Shown here: positions 43,584-51,878 of the stretch, piece by piece
Layout: every line of letters begins with the position of its first letter
Position numbering within the stretch: the stretch's first letter is position 1
From: Bacteroidia bacterium
Lineage (GTDB): Bacteria; Bacteroidota; Bacteroidia; Flavobacteriales; Flavobacteriaceae
Reading direction: 5' to 3'
NCBI GenBank assembly: GCA_030431695.1
Contig: JAUIIU010000010.1
Span: 1-62,255, forward strand
Length of the DNA: 62,255 nucleotides
Position numbers and translations under genes: made by a program
The notes under the pieces: model-generated
What the model was told of the DNA's origin: nothing
What the model saw: the letters and a program-made list of their open reading frames with translations, nothing else
Database searches by the model: none

Positions 43584-43588
43584 CAATA

Positions 43589-44125
43589 TTATTGATCTGC
43601 ACTAGGGGGATAGGTCATCAGGATCTCGCGAACGATCTCACGTATCCTTTCTTCCTTTTGTTCAACTTTACCGCTGGTTATAAGCTTAGCGGTACCGATA
43701 CCTTGCCAGATCAGTTCATTCTTCTTGGCATCGATCAGGTCGATATACAGTGAACCTTCGGTGGAGCGTGAAACAGTATTTCCCCAGCTTCCGTACCACC
43801 AGGGATTCCAACCCCAACCCCATCCGAAGTTGTTATTGTACACATCAACCCGCTCGCGTTCCTTAGTGAAGATACTAACGAGTAGATCGGCTGGTTCGGC
43901 TTTGGTCATACCTTTGGCCGAAAGCTCGGCATCTATGGCTCTGAGTATTCTCTTTTTGTCAAGGTCCGAGATCTGAGCTTTGTCAATTCCCGGCTTGTAA
44001 AAGGCGTACGACTTGTATTCGTCGAAATTAGCCTCGCGGTCGTAATCACTTACCACCCGAACAGTCGTACAGGAGGTAAAAACTAAAACTAAAAGTAATA
44101 ATGGTGTTAATTTAAGTCTCTTCAT
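43589..44125 (-). CDS. DUF4136 lipoprotein
   Basis: A 178-residue lipoprotein with the lipobox FTSC after MKRLKLTPLLLLVLV, then CTTVRVVSDYDREANFDEYK and SYAFYKPG, typical of DUF4136. A Trp/Gly/Asn-rich low-complexity stretch (WGWGWNPWWYGSWG) lies near the middle and the segment SLYIDLIDAKKNELIWQGIG follows. The family is widespread, mostly in outer membranes, with unknown function. There is no acidic surface-export motif after the Cys. It is 10 bases downstream of hutU on the same strand and may be cotranscribed. Confidence 0.87.
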   Translation of the reverse strand: MKRLKLTPLLLLVLVFTSCTTVRVVSDYDREANFDEYKSYAFYKPGIDKAQISDLDKKRILRAIDAELSAKGMTKAEPADLLVSIFTKERERVDVYNNNFGWGWGWNPWWYGSWGNTVSRSTEGSLYIDLIDAKKNELIWQGIGTAKLITSGKVEQKEERIREIVREILMTYPPSADQ

Positions 44126-44135
44126 AGCTTTTGAT

Positions 44136-46118
44136 TTACTTAAACAATTTGTTATCGACGAAATTCGGAAGTGTTACTTTTAGGTTTGGATTGTTTCTCA
44201 TAGCTCGTTTGATGGCGAAAACAGCTTCTTCATTTCTCGCCCAACTTCTGCGGGCGATCCCATTGTTCACATCCCAGAAAAGCATGTTTTCCAGGCGGCG
44301 CTGGGCATCTTTACTACCATCAAGAACCATACCGAAACCACCATTAATAACCTCTCCCCAACCAACGCCTCCGCCGTTGTGTATACTCACCCAGGTTGCT
44401 CCACGGAAACTATCACCAATCACATTCTGAATAGCCATATCGGCTGTGAACCGGCTGCCGTCGTAGATGTTCGAAGTTTCCCGGTAAGGGGAATCCGTTC
44501 CGGAGACATCGTGATGATCGCGCCCAAGGACTACGGGGCCTAGTTTTCCTTCGGAAATCGCCTTGTTGAAGGCAGATGCGATCTTCGTACGTCCATCGGA
44601 ATCTGCATATAGTATCCGCGCCTTAGATCCCACAACCAGCTTGTTCTCCTGTGCACCTTTGATCCACTTGATATTATCGGCCATCTGCTGTTGTATCTCT
44701 TCGGGTGATTTTGCCTTGAGTTCTTGCAGGACTTCTGTAGCCAGTTGATCGGTCAGTTGCAGGTCTTCCTCCTTGCCCGAGGCACAGACCCAGCGAAAAG
44801 GTCCGAACCCGTAATCAAAGCACATAGGGCCCATAATGTCCTGGACATAGCTCGGGTATTTGAATTCTCTCCGGGGATCATCCGAAAGCACATCCGCACC
44901 GGCCCTTGAAGCTTCCAGCAGGAAGGCGTTGCCGTAGTCGAAGAAATAGGTTCCCTTGGCCGTATGTTTGTTAATTGCATCCGCCTGCCTTCGGAGACTG
45001 GCCTGTACTTTTTGTTTGAATAGCTCCGGGTTTTCGGCCATCATCTCATTGGCTTCCTCGTAGCTTAAGCCGGCCGGATAGTATCCTCCGGCCCACGGAT
45101 TGTGGAGGGAGGTCTGGTCGCTGCCCAGGTCGATACGGATATTGGCTTCAGCAAAGTACTCCCATACATCCACAACGTTGCCGTCGTAGGCGATCGAGAC
45201 CGTTTCTTTGTCCGAAACAGCCTGCCTCACCCTGGTGGCAAGCACTCCGAGGTCGGAAATTACCTCGTCCACCCAACCCTGTGAGTGCCGTGTTTGAGTA
45301 GCTTTTTTATTTACTTCAGCACAGACCGTTACACAGCCCGCGATGTTCCCTGCCTTTGGCTGTGCCCCGCTCATGCCGCCAAGTCCGGAAGTGACGAAAA
45401 GCCCACCATGTGGGTCTTTGTTTATTTTTCTGAATCCGTTCAGGACGGTAATGGTGGTTCCGTGAACGATCCCCTGTGGCCCGATGTACATATAACTTCC
45501 GGCAGTCATTTGACCGTATTGGGTCACTCCAAGGGCGTTGAATTTCTCCCAGTCGTCCGGACTCGAATAGTTCGGTATCATCATACCGTTGGTCACCACA
45601 ACCCGGGGAGCATCCGGATGAGAAGGGAAGAGTCCGAGTGGGTGACCCGAATACATCACCAGGGTTTGTTCGTCGGTCATTTCCGACAGGTACTGCATGG
45701 TTAACCTGTATTGTGCCCAGTTCTGGAAAACGGCACCGTTTCCACCGTAAGTGATCAATTCGTGGGGGTGTTGTGCCACGGCATGGTCCAGGTTATTCTG
45801 TATCATGAGCATAATAGCCCTGGCCTGTGTTGATCGCCCCGGGTAATCTTCTATGCTCCTGGCGTATATTTTATGTTCTGGGCGATAGCGATACATATAG
45901 ATCCGACCGTATTTTTCGAGTTCTTCCCCAAATTCAGGAAGCAGGGAGGTATGTAATTCCGCAGGAAAATACCGCAACGCATTGCGTAGTGCCAATTGTT
46001 TTTCAGTATTACTGAGGATCTCCTTTCTTTTGGGAGCGTGATTGATCTCCGGATCGTAGGGTTTGGGATCCGGAAGGTGATTTGGTATTCCCTGTTGTAT
46101 TTCTTCTGAAAAGGTCAT
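44136..46118 (-). CDS. hutU: Urocanate hydratase, long form
   Basis: Catalyses the second step of histidine breakdown, urocanate to imidazolone propionate, with tightly bound NAD+. It is 660 residues, about 100 more than the classical enzyme, matching the longer Bacteroidota/plant-type form. The NAD-site Cys is in FRWVCASGKEEDL; other family segments are ITYGGNGAVFQNWAQYR, TAGSYMYIGPQGIVHG and GLGGMSGAQPKAG. It overlaps the preceding small DUF5522 gene by 4 bases (ATGA), implying coupled translation. No other hut genes are in the window. Confidence 0.93.
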   Translation of the reverse strand: MTFSEEIQQGIPNHLPDPKPYDPEINHAPKRKEILSNTEKQLALRNALRYFPAELHTSLLPEFGEELEKYGRIYMYRYRPEHKIYARSIEDYPGRSTQARAIMLMIQNNLDHAVAQHPHELITYGGNGAVFQNWAQYRLTMQYLSEMTDEQTLVMYSGHPLGLFPSHPDAPRVVVTNGMMIPNYSSPDDWEKFNALGVTQYGQMTAGSYMYIGPQGIVHGTTITVLNGFRKINKDPHGGLFVTSGLGGMSGAQPKAGNIAGCVTVCAEVNKKATQTRHSQGWVDEVISDLGVLATRVRQAVSDKETVSIAYDGNVVDVWEYFAEANIRIDLGSDQTSLHNPWAGGYYPAGLSYEEANEMMAENPELFKQKVQASLRRQADAINKHTAKGTYFFDYGNAFLLEASRAGADVLSDDPRREFKYPSYVQDIMGPMCFDYGFGPFRWVCASGKEEDLQLTDQLATEVLQELKAKSPEEIQQQMADNIKWIKGAQENKLVVGSKARILYADSDGRTKIASAFNKAISEGKLGPVVLGRDHHDVSGTDSPYRETSNIYDGSRFTADMAIQNVIGDSFRGATWVSIHNGGGVGWGEVINGGFGMVLDGSKDAQRRLENMLFWDVNNGIARRSWARNEEAVFAIKRAMRNNPNLKVTLPNFVDNKLFK

Positions 46119-46288
46119 TTTTTTTGAGTGTTCGTCTTTTTATCAAAACCATAGGGGCAGTGCCTGCACCCGCTTTCGCAGCAATACCCGCGTTTGAGGT
46201 GGTATTGTTCCGTAAAGCATTTGTAGCCCTCCGGGGTGATGTAATAATCACCCTCTTCCAGTGTTACTTTTTTCTTGAAGTGGGACAT
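46115..46288 (-). CDS. Small Cys-rich DUF5522 family protein
   Basis: A 57-residue protein: MSHFKKKVTLEEGDYYITPE, then KCFTEQYHLKRGYCCESGC and RHCPYGFDKK. The four clustered Cys residues (CC...C..C in GYCCESGCRHCPYG) suggest a metal or iron-sulfur site. This matches the DUF5522 family of small conserved proteins of unknown function. Its stop overlaps the hutU start (ATGA, 46115-46118). A -7 box (TATTTTTG) lies 4 bases before its ATG, so its mRNA, and hutU with it, may be leaderless. A longer minus-strand reading frame at 46009-46251 is out of frame with it and not real. Confidence 0.85.
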   Translation of the reverse strand: MSHFKKKVTLEEGDYYITPEGYKCFTEQYHLKRGYCCESGCRHCPYGFDKKTNTQKK

Positions 46289-46292
46289 ACTA

Positions 46293-46300
46293 CAAAAATA
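46293..46300 (-). promoter_or_regulatory. -7 box for the DUF5522-hutU transcript
   Basis: On the minus strand TATTTTTG, an exact TAnnTTTG match, 4 bases before the ATG at 46288. No -33 TTG is obvious. Confidence 0.45.
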
Positions 46301-46321
46301 CCAATTTCCTATCTTGTATAT

Positions 46322-46648
46322 ATGTTTGTATTCGTGAATCGCTATCTCGTTCCCAAAAACTTTACCGGGATGAGTCTTTGGCCCTTTATCATTCTGAAGT
46401 ACAAAGGTTTGAAATCAGACAAGGTGTTCCTTAATCACGAGCGCATACATCTCCGTCAACAGCTCGAGTTACTGATCATTCCCTTCTATGTTTGGTATGG
46501 AGTGGAATTCATATTAAGACTTATACAATACCGAAACAGAAAGGAAGCTTACCGTAATATTAGTTTTGAACGCGAGGCCTATCGAAATGAAAAAGACCTC
46601 GATTATCTAAAAACGAGGTCTTTATGGAGGTTTTTAATTTACAAATGA
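46322..46648 (+). CDS. Small HExxH protein, possible minimal metallopeptidase
   Basis: A 108-residue protein (MFVFVNRYLVPKNFTGMSLW) with one hydrophobic segment (about 48-66) and the motif H39-E40-R-I-H43 (LNHERIHLRQQLE). A later SFEREAYRNEKDLDYL resembles the third-ligand region of M48/M56-like peptidases (E and D pattern at 83-92). It could be a very small zinc metalloprotein; activity is not proved. The start at 46322 is chosen because upstream in-frame codons run through the divergent DUF5522 gene. It is convergent with the S74 gene; the stops are 1 base apart. Confidence 0.75.
   Translation: MFVFVNRYLVPKNFTGMSLWPFIILKYKGLKSDKVFLNHERIHLRQQLELLIIPFYVWYGVEFILRLIQYRNRKEAYRNISFEREAYRNEKDLDYLKTRSLWRFLIYK
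46592..46623 (-). terminator. Hairpin terminator of the S74 gene, inside the opposite gene's coding end
   Basis: A perfect 10-bp stem (46592-46601 with 46614-46623) with a 12-base loop. On the minus strand it is followed by TTTTTC, as expected of a terminator for the gene ending at 46650. It lies wholly inside the last codons of the plus-strand HExxH gene. Confidence 0.55.
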
Positions 46649-46649
46649 A

Positions 46650-47495
46650 CTATTTTTTATTCAGTTCATTAACTCTTTGCTCTAATAAATTCAGCGCATT
46701 TTCCAATTGTGCTATTCTCTGTTCCTGTGATCGGATGATCTGTTGTTGTTCCTGAACAGCTCCGGTTAGTATTGGAATTAGACCACTGTAGTTAACCAAA
46801 TGATACCCCGAGACCATTTCTACTGCTTTGTAAGGTTCATTTTTGGACATGGGGTCGGGGATCTGTTGTTCAGATAAGACCAATTCCGGGAAAACTTCTT
46901 TTAGTTCCTGGGCGATAAATCCGAACGATATACGATCCGTGTTGAAACTCATGCCAGGAAATGCTTCCGATTTCCAATTATAGGATTTCGGCTGTAAAAG
47001 CATCAATTTATCCAGCAAACTACCATTTGTGTCAAGTTTCCGGATATTTTCTTTCCATTTCAACTCTGAAGGAGCCCAAAATCCACCGCTTGCATACACT
47101 CTTCCGGCAAAATAACCACCCCAGCCAGAAGCCGAATTTGTACTTCCGTATACCCCAACACCAACTCCTGTACCATCCAAATGTAAACCTCTTAAGGCAA
47201 TTCCTGTGGCCCCTGCATTAGCTACTTCCATTGCAGGACTGGTATTGGTAGTAAGATCGTTCTGAACACCCAGTGCGGCACCTGCACCAGTATTTGCGAT
47301 AATGGAAACCGGGGTAAACGCACCTCCGGAAGCAGTACCGGTTCCTGTGACATTGAATTTATCAATACTAACGCCACTATGGGTTTCTGGTGTAAGAGTT
47401 CCTATTCCAACCTGTGCAAAAAGTATGGTTGAACTAAATAAAAGTAAGTAGGTTGAAAACAATTTGGGGAGCTGTGTTAAAACTATTGTTTTCAT
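46650..47495 (-). CDS. Secreted tail-fibre-like protein with S74 intramolecular chaperone domain
   Basis: A 281-residue exported protein. Signal peptide (MKTIVLTQLPKLFSTYLLLF), then AQVGIGTLTPETHSG, the opening shared by the surface proteins to the right, a Gly/Ala-rich middle, and a C-terminal S74-type chaperone domain (SELKWKENIRKLDT, YNWKSEAFPGMSF, FGFIAQELKEVFPELV) ending in a coiled coil with Gln/Glu heptads. S74 domains trimerise a beta-helical shaft and cut themselves off; the Ser-Glu-Lys site at SELKWKEN fits. ATG 47501 is an alternative start. Despite the phage-fibre fold there are no other phage genes here. Confidence 0.85.
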   Translation of the reverse strand: MKTIVLTQLPKLFSTYLLLFSSTILFAQVGIGTLTPETHSGVSIDKFNVTGTGTASGGAFTPVSIIANTGAGAALGVQNDLTTNTSPAMEVANAGATGIALRGLHLDGTGVGVGVYGSTNSASGWGGYFAGRVYASGGFWAPSELKWKENIRKLDTNGSLLDKLMLLQPKSYNWKSEAFPGMSFNTDRISFGFIAQELKEVFPELVLSEQQIPDPMSKNEPYKAVEMVSGYHLVNYSGLIPILTGAVQEQQQIIRSQEQRIAQLENALNLLEQRVNELNKK

Positions 47496-47651
47496 AATCA
47501 ATCATTTTCAGAACTATAAATGTAATGATCATTCCCTGAATTTAAATGATAGTGTCTATCAGGACGGGGTAGTTTTCGGGCATATGTAAACAATACTCGA
47601 TAAACGGCAGAACATTTATTGTCATAGAGATGGTCTGTTCTTAAAAAACAC

Positions 47652-47678
47652 AAAAACCCGGCGTTGTGCCGGGTTTTT
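47652..47678. terminator. Rho-independent terminator
   Basis: An 11-bp stem (47652-47662 with 47668-47678) with CCCGGC/GCCGGG core, loop GTTGT, and A/T tracts both sides. It follows the choice-of-anchor-B gene on the minus strand. Confidence 0.85.
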
Positions 47679-47697
47679 TATCGAGATTGATCTTTGG

Positions 47698-50600
47698 TTA
47701 TTCCTTGATGATCTTTTTGGTCACTGAACCTGCTTCGGTGTCAATTTTTACAAAGTAAACACCTGTTTCAAGTTGACTCACTTTTAGTGTTACAAAATTC
47801 TGTTGTTCGTCTATCTCTTCTGAAAGTCTTCTTCCCCGCACATCAAATACTTCTATAGTCTTCAGGTATGTGGAAGGAGAACTGATGTTGATTATCTGGT
47901 CCGTTGGGTTCGGATAAACAGTGATAGCATCCAGTACGCTCATATTCGATCCCAGTGCTGAATCCGACTCAAACAACAATGTGAATCTGTTGTTATAGAT
48001 CCCCTTATCACCTTTAAATTGGTAATTTTCCTGGGTCAGGTTGGTGATCGTATCTTCCTGGTGATCTATCAGGAATACCTGGCTGCTGTTCAGGTTTGCA
48101 CCATCAAGTGATGCGATAGAGATCTCGTAGGTGATATCTTCTTTCACCTGGGTGCTGAATCCCATCGGGATCTTGATCCCACTTTCGAAACGTTCCCTGG
48201 TCTGTATCCCAAGTTCTTCTGTTCCGTCTTCCAGGTGGGAATATAAGGAGATCAGTGTTGCCAGTCGGTCGGTATCCAGATTTTCATCAAGTTCAGGAGT
48301 ACCTTCCGGTCTGAATCCTATCCCTGTATAGGCACGTACTTCGTATTCGATAGCTTCAACCCTAAGTGTCAGCTTATCGAGATTTTCAGGAGTACGCAAA
48401 GTGGTATTACCTGAAGTGAGTCGCATGCTGTTATCGAACGTAACTGTTCCGTTCCCAAAGGCTTTGATCCCGAAGCCCTGCATAGAGGAGATAACTCCAG
48501 TTGGTTCTGTGGAAGTTCCCGGGTCGTTAGCAGCAGGGATACCCATGGTTCCATTGTACACGGAGAAGTCACCCATAGATACATTGATCGTATTGGCTCC
48601 AGGGATGGCCGAGCTAGGCGGTGTAAGGTGTTCCCAGAAATACAATTCATTGATCAGTGCGTTGCTGGAAACCAGTACGCTTGCGTCGATAGCTGATGCG
48701 TACGGATTAGCCAGGAAGTTAGGTGTTCCGTCAGGGTTGCTACCTGCGCCGTTGAATTCTATCGATCTTGTTACATCACCGTTGTTCAGTGTTCCTTCAG
48801 CATAGGTCAGGTCGAACACTATAGTTGAAACTGGTGGCGGACCATTATATGCCGGATCGTGATAGGCTGCCTGTGGATAAACCACAAATCCTTCACCCGG
48901 ATTGATCGTTCCTGATACATATGCGTTCCAGTCGTCCAGGTTATCATCCATGAAATTCGTTCCTCCGGCCGGTACAAGCGGGTGTGGGAGGAAATTAGCC
49001 GGCGTGTGTTGTTGTACGTTATATGCTGAACCGAATACGTCTGAACGGGTCTCGGTGGTCATCGGGCTACCAAGTATCATGAAGTCCCTGGATTTCAATG
49101 GAGGAGTGGAAAGTTCAACATTGATGGTTGCTCCAGTATTCTTTATTACTGAAGCAGAACCGTTGGTCTGAACCACACTTCCTTCATGTTTTACGATCAG
49201 GTCTCCGTTCACGGTAATGTCATTCTGAATATTGATATAATCGTTTGCCTGGATGGTAAGAGTTCTTCCTGCATCGATCTCACATGTACAAGCGTCGAAA
49301 CTTACGTTCGATCCTTCACCGGTGTCGTAGTTGCTGGCGATCTTTGCGTTACTTCCGATATCAGGCACACCATTTGTCCAGCTTCCGCCACCCTGGTATT
49401 CGGTGGTTTCCGCAGCAACAGTAACCTGCGCCACGCAGGAAGCCGTATTTCCGTAGTCATCTTCCGCAGTAAGGGTTACATTGAAAACCTGACCCACATC
49501 AGCACAGCTGAACGAAGTCTGACCCGAAATGCTCAGACTGGTGATCCCAATATTATCGGTTGATCCTCCATCGACATCGTTTGCAGTGATACTTACTGTA
49601 CCTGTGGATTTGTTCAGGGTTGCTGTGATGTTCTGGCAAACAACGTTAGGGTCGGTGTTGTCGTAATTCGGATCTTTCAGAATAAAAAGTCCGCCATCAC
49701 CACTTATATTCTCATCACCAAATCCGGTCGCGATCAGGTTTCCACTTTCGAAGAACGGATATACGTTCCAGGTGGCATCAAAACCAGCCGAATTAGACGA
49801 TGGGAAAGTGTCGAAATAGTTTACTTCGGTCATACTTGGCGTACCATCGTACAGGCCGTCGATCTTAAGGATTCTCATACCCGCCGAGTAGTTCGCCAGG
49901 TAAAATCGGTTTCCTCGTACATATCCATTGTGGTCAATTGCCGAAGTAGGACCATAGTAGGTGTAATGCAGAACCGGGTTGTCCAGGTCGGTCATATCAT
50001 AAACAAGTGTTCTGGTATTGAATCCCCTGTTTTGTTCATCAAGTTCATCACCAACGATAAAGAATCGCTGGTCTTCGGTAAACCATCCCTGGTGAGTATA
50101 ATATTTATCGGTGTAAGCGATCGAGCTTAGTTGGGTGATACTACTCTTGTTAGTTACGTCAAGTACCCGTACCCAGTCGGATCCACTAAAGCTACCGATC
50201 AAGATCTCTTTTCCATGGTGTTCCGTATCCGGTCCATTATAGATCACAACCTGCGCATCGTGGCAATATCCACCAGATGAGTATGTCGATTCGATGACAG
50301 GGTCCGTAGGATCACCATCGTTGTTATTGTCGAGTTTGATGATCACAATACCACCACTGATGTATGGTGAAACTCCGGTAACAAAAGCGTAGCCGGTATC
50401 TTCATTGATCACGATATTGTGAGCACGACCCCTGTTGCTACCCGAGGTACCCCAGGTTATGCGGGCGTCGTGACCAAAGGTTTGTGCTGGACTACCTGTA
50501 AGCCCTCTGAGCCTTGTGAGATCGAATACCTGCATCCCGTGATTTCCATTGGCATCACTAACCACGAAGGCGTGATTTAGATAAACTTTCACATCCCGCC

Positions 50601-50913
50601 AAAGACTACTACTAGTGTACGAATTCATTCTCCCCAAATAAACCGGTGCAGTGGGAGTGGAAATGTCGACAAAGGCAGTACCATCATCCAATGCAACAAC
50701 TGCATATTCTTTATTTGTCAAAGGGTCTGTCCATCCCCAGGAGTCCTGGGCTTCGGCCGATCCCATGGCCGATGATGAAATGAATCCCTGTAATGTGATA
50801 CCGTTACATGGGTAGGATCCTGCCATTCCTCCGGAACATGGGGTTTGGGCTGTTGCGTAACTACCGGTGAAGATAACGGCAATGATCAGTGTGAGTAGTT
50901 TTTGGTTAATCAT
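47698..50913 (-). CDS. Choice-of-anchor B family protein with type IX secretion sorting domain
   Basis: A 1071-residue secreted protein. It has a signal peptide (MINQKLLTLIIAVIFTGSYATA), a choice-of-anchor-B beta-propeller-like region (about 25-420; WGWTDPLTNKEYAVVALDDG, SLWRDVKVYLNHAFVVSDAN), an Ig/HYR-like segment, a region of beta repeats, and a C-terminal type A sorting domain (VYPNPTDQIINISSPS, GVYFVKI, ending VTKKIIKE). The C-terminal domain directs export by the type IX system and attachment to the surface. A His-rich propeller (GRAHNIVI, GYCHDAQVVI, KYYTHQGWF) may bind metal. Substrate unknown. Confidence 0.9.
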   Translation of the reverse strand: MINQKLLTLIIAVIFTGSYATAQTPCSGGMAGSYPCNGITLQGFISSSAMGSAEAQDSWGWTDPLTNKEYAVVALDDGTAFVDISTPTAPVYLGRMNSYTSSSLWRDVKVYLNHAFVVSDANGNHGMQVFDLTRLRGLTGSPAQTFGHDARITWGTSGSNRGRAHNIVINEDTGYAFVTGVSPYISGGIVIIKLDNNNDGDPTDPVIESTYSSGGYCHDAQVVIYNGPDTEHHGKEILIGSFSGSDWVRVLDVTNKSSITQLSSIAYTDKYYTHQGWFTEDQRFFIVGDELDEQNRGFNTRTLVYDMTDLDNPVLHYTYYGPTSAIDHNGYVRGNRFYLANYSAGMRILKIDGLYDGTPSMTEVNYFDTFPSSNSAGFDATWNVYPFFESGNLIATGFGDENISGDGGLFILKDPNYDNTDPNVVCQNITATLNKSTGTVSITANDVDGGSTDNIGITSLSISGQTSFSCADVGQVFNVTLTAEDDYGNTASCVAQVTVAAETTEYQGGGSWTNGVPDIGSNAKIASNYDTGEGSNVSFDACTCEIDAGRTLTIQANDYINIQNDITVNGDLIVKHEGSVVQTNGSASVIKNTGATINVELSTPPLKSRDFMILGSPMTTETRSDVFGSAYNVQQHTPANFLPHPLVPAGGTNFMDDNLDDWNAYVSGTINPGEGFVVYPQAAYHDPAYNGPPPVSTIVFDLTYAEGTLNNGDVTRSIEFNGAGSNPDGTPNFLANPYASAIDASVLVSSNALINELYFWEHLTPPSSAIPGANTINVSMGDFSVYNGTMGIPAANDPGTSTEPTGVISSMQGFGIKAFGNGTVTFDNSMRLTSGNTTLRTPENLDKLTLRVEAIEYEVRAYTGIGFRPEGTPELDENLDTDRLATLISLYSHLEDGTEELGIQTRERFESGIKIPMGFSTQVKEDITYEISIASLDGANLNSSQVFLIDHQEDTITNLTQENYQFKGDKGIYNNRFTLLFESDSALGSNMSVLDAITVYPNPTDQIINISSPSTYLKTIEVFDVRGRRLSEEIDEQQNFVTLKVSQLETGVYFVKIDTEAGSVTKKIIKE

Positions 50914-50941
50914 GGTGTGATGTGTATTAGAAATGGGTAAT

Positions 50942-50949
50942 CAAATGTA
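50942..50949 (-). promoter_or_regulatory. -7 box of the choice-of-anchor-B gene
   Basis: On the minus strand TACATTTG, an exact TAnnTTTG match, 28 bases before the ATG at 50913. It suggests a promoter separate from the upstream surface-protein genes. Confidence 0.45.
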
Positions 50950-50965
50950 AGTTTATTCGGTTATA

Positions 50966-51838
50966 TTATTCTTCTATGAACATAAATTCTACCGAACAAG
51001 GTATGTCATGGCCGATATGGCCTCGTCCGTCACCGGAATCACCATTGTTCTTGAAATATGCGTGCCCAGTATACATACAGTTGCTCAAATTGAAGTTGTA
51101 GTTCTCTCCTGATCTCAGGTAAAGGTAGTAGACCAAAGAGGCATAGTGCGTCATGTTGGAATCTTCCAGTGCAGGACTTTCTTCTTCGTTGTGGGCAGCA
51201 TAGGCGTGACAATAGCTCCAGCCTTCCGAATAGTCGTAATAAGAACTTGTTGGATCAATATCTACACCAACGCCCGACATGGTAAAGAAGAATGCACCTT
51301 CCATAGTAGCAAGGGAGATTGCATCTGAACTCTGAAAATCGTCAATTTCGCCAGCTCCGAAGTTTACTTTGACCTCAACACGGTAAGTTCCTGAATATAC
51401 CGGAGTAAAGGTTTGGTTAGTCAGTCCGGCAATATCATCGGCATCATTGGGGTTTGGGTCGCTATTGCTTTCCCGGATAGTGGTTCTTTGGCAACCACCT
51501 GTTTGGTCGAATTTCTGATAGTCTTCGCGAATGAATTGTACAGCCCATTCGGATCCGTCCCATGCATATATTCCGGGTGAAATATCATTCGATCCATTGG
51601 CAGTGTTACTGGTGTTGTATATAACTGTACCAACTGCCAAAGGGCCTCCCTGGGGATTCACTACAGGGGCTGAAACATTCTTGGCGGTCAATGCGACTCT
51701 TGGATATACCAGTCCGTACGACGTGGTTTCCAGGTCCAGGGCCCCTTCCGGGGTCTGAGTACCGATTCCTACCTGGGCGATTGAAACTGCCGTAAACAGT
51801 AGGAATATGCTTAATACTAGTATTCTTGATCGATTCAT
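50966..51838 (-). CDS. Secreted surface-type protein, paralogue 3 of a tandem set
   Basis: A 290-residue exported protein with signal MNRSRILVLSIFLLFTAVSI and the shared N-terminal module (AQVGIGTQTPEGALDLE, LVYPRVALTA, GTVIYNT, SPGIYAWDGSEW). The C-terminal half is a beta-rich domain (GTYRVEVKVNFGAGE, IPCSVEFMFIEE) that could have a C1q/jelly-roll-type fold; this is a guess from strand pattern. It has more Cys than its neighbours. No type IX sorting domain is seen. It is the third of three adjacent paralogues (with 51879-52712 and 52732-53562). Function unknown. Confidence 0.75.
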   Translation of the reverse strand: MNRSRILVLSIFLLFTAVSIAQVGIGTQTPEGALDLETTSYGLVYPRVALTAKNVSAPVVNPQGGPLAVGTVIYNTSNTANGSNDISPGIYAWDGSEWAVQFIREDYQKFDQTGGCQRTTIRESNSDPNPNDADDIAGLTNQTFTPVYSGTYRVEVKVNFGAGEIDDFQSSDAISLATMEGAFFFTMSGVGVDIDPTSSYYDYSEGWSYCHAYAAHNEEESPALEDSNMTHYASLVYYLYLRSGENYNFNLSNCMYTGHAYFKNNGDSGDGRGHIGHDIPCSVEFMFIEE

Positions 51839-51878
51839 AACTTCTTAATTTATCGATGTTCTTTAGTTAGTTTTTGTT

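Noticed and set aside
46009-46251. 80-codon minus-strand reading frame between hutU and the DUF5522 gene
   Set aside because: It overlaps hutU and the DUF5522 gene in another frame; its sequence (Arg/Asn/Thr-rich, no family pattern) is a shadow, whereas the 57-codon frame has clear conserved Cys motifs.
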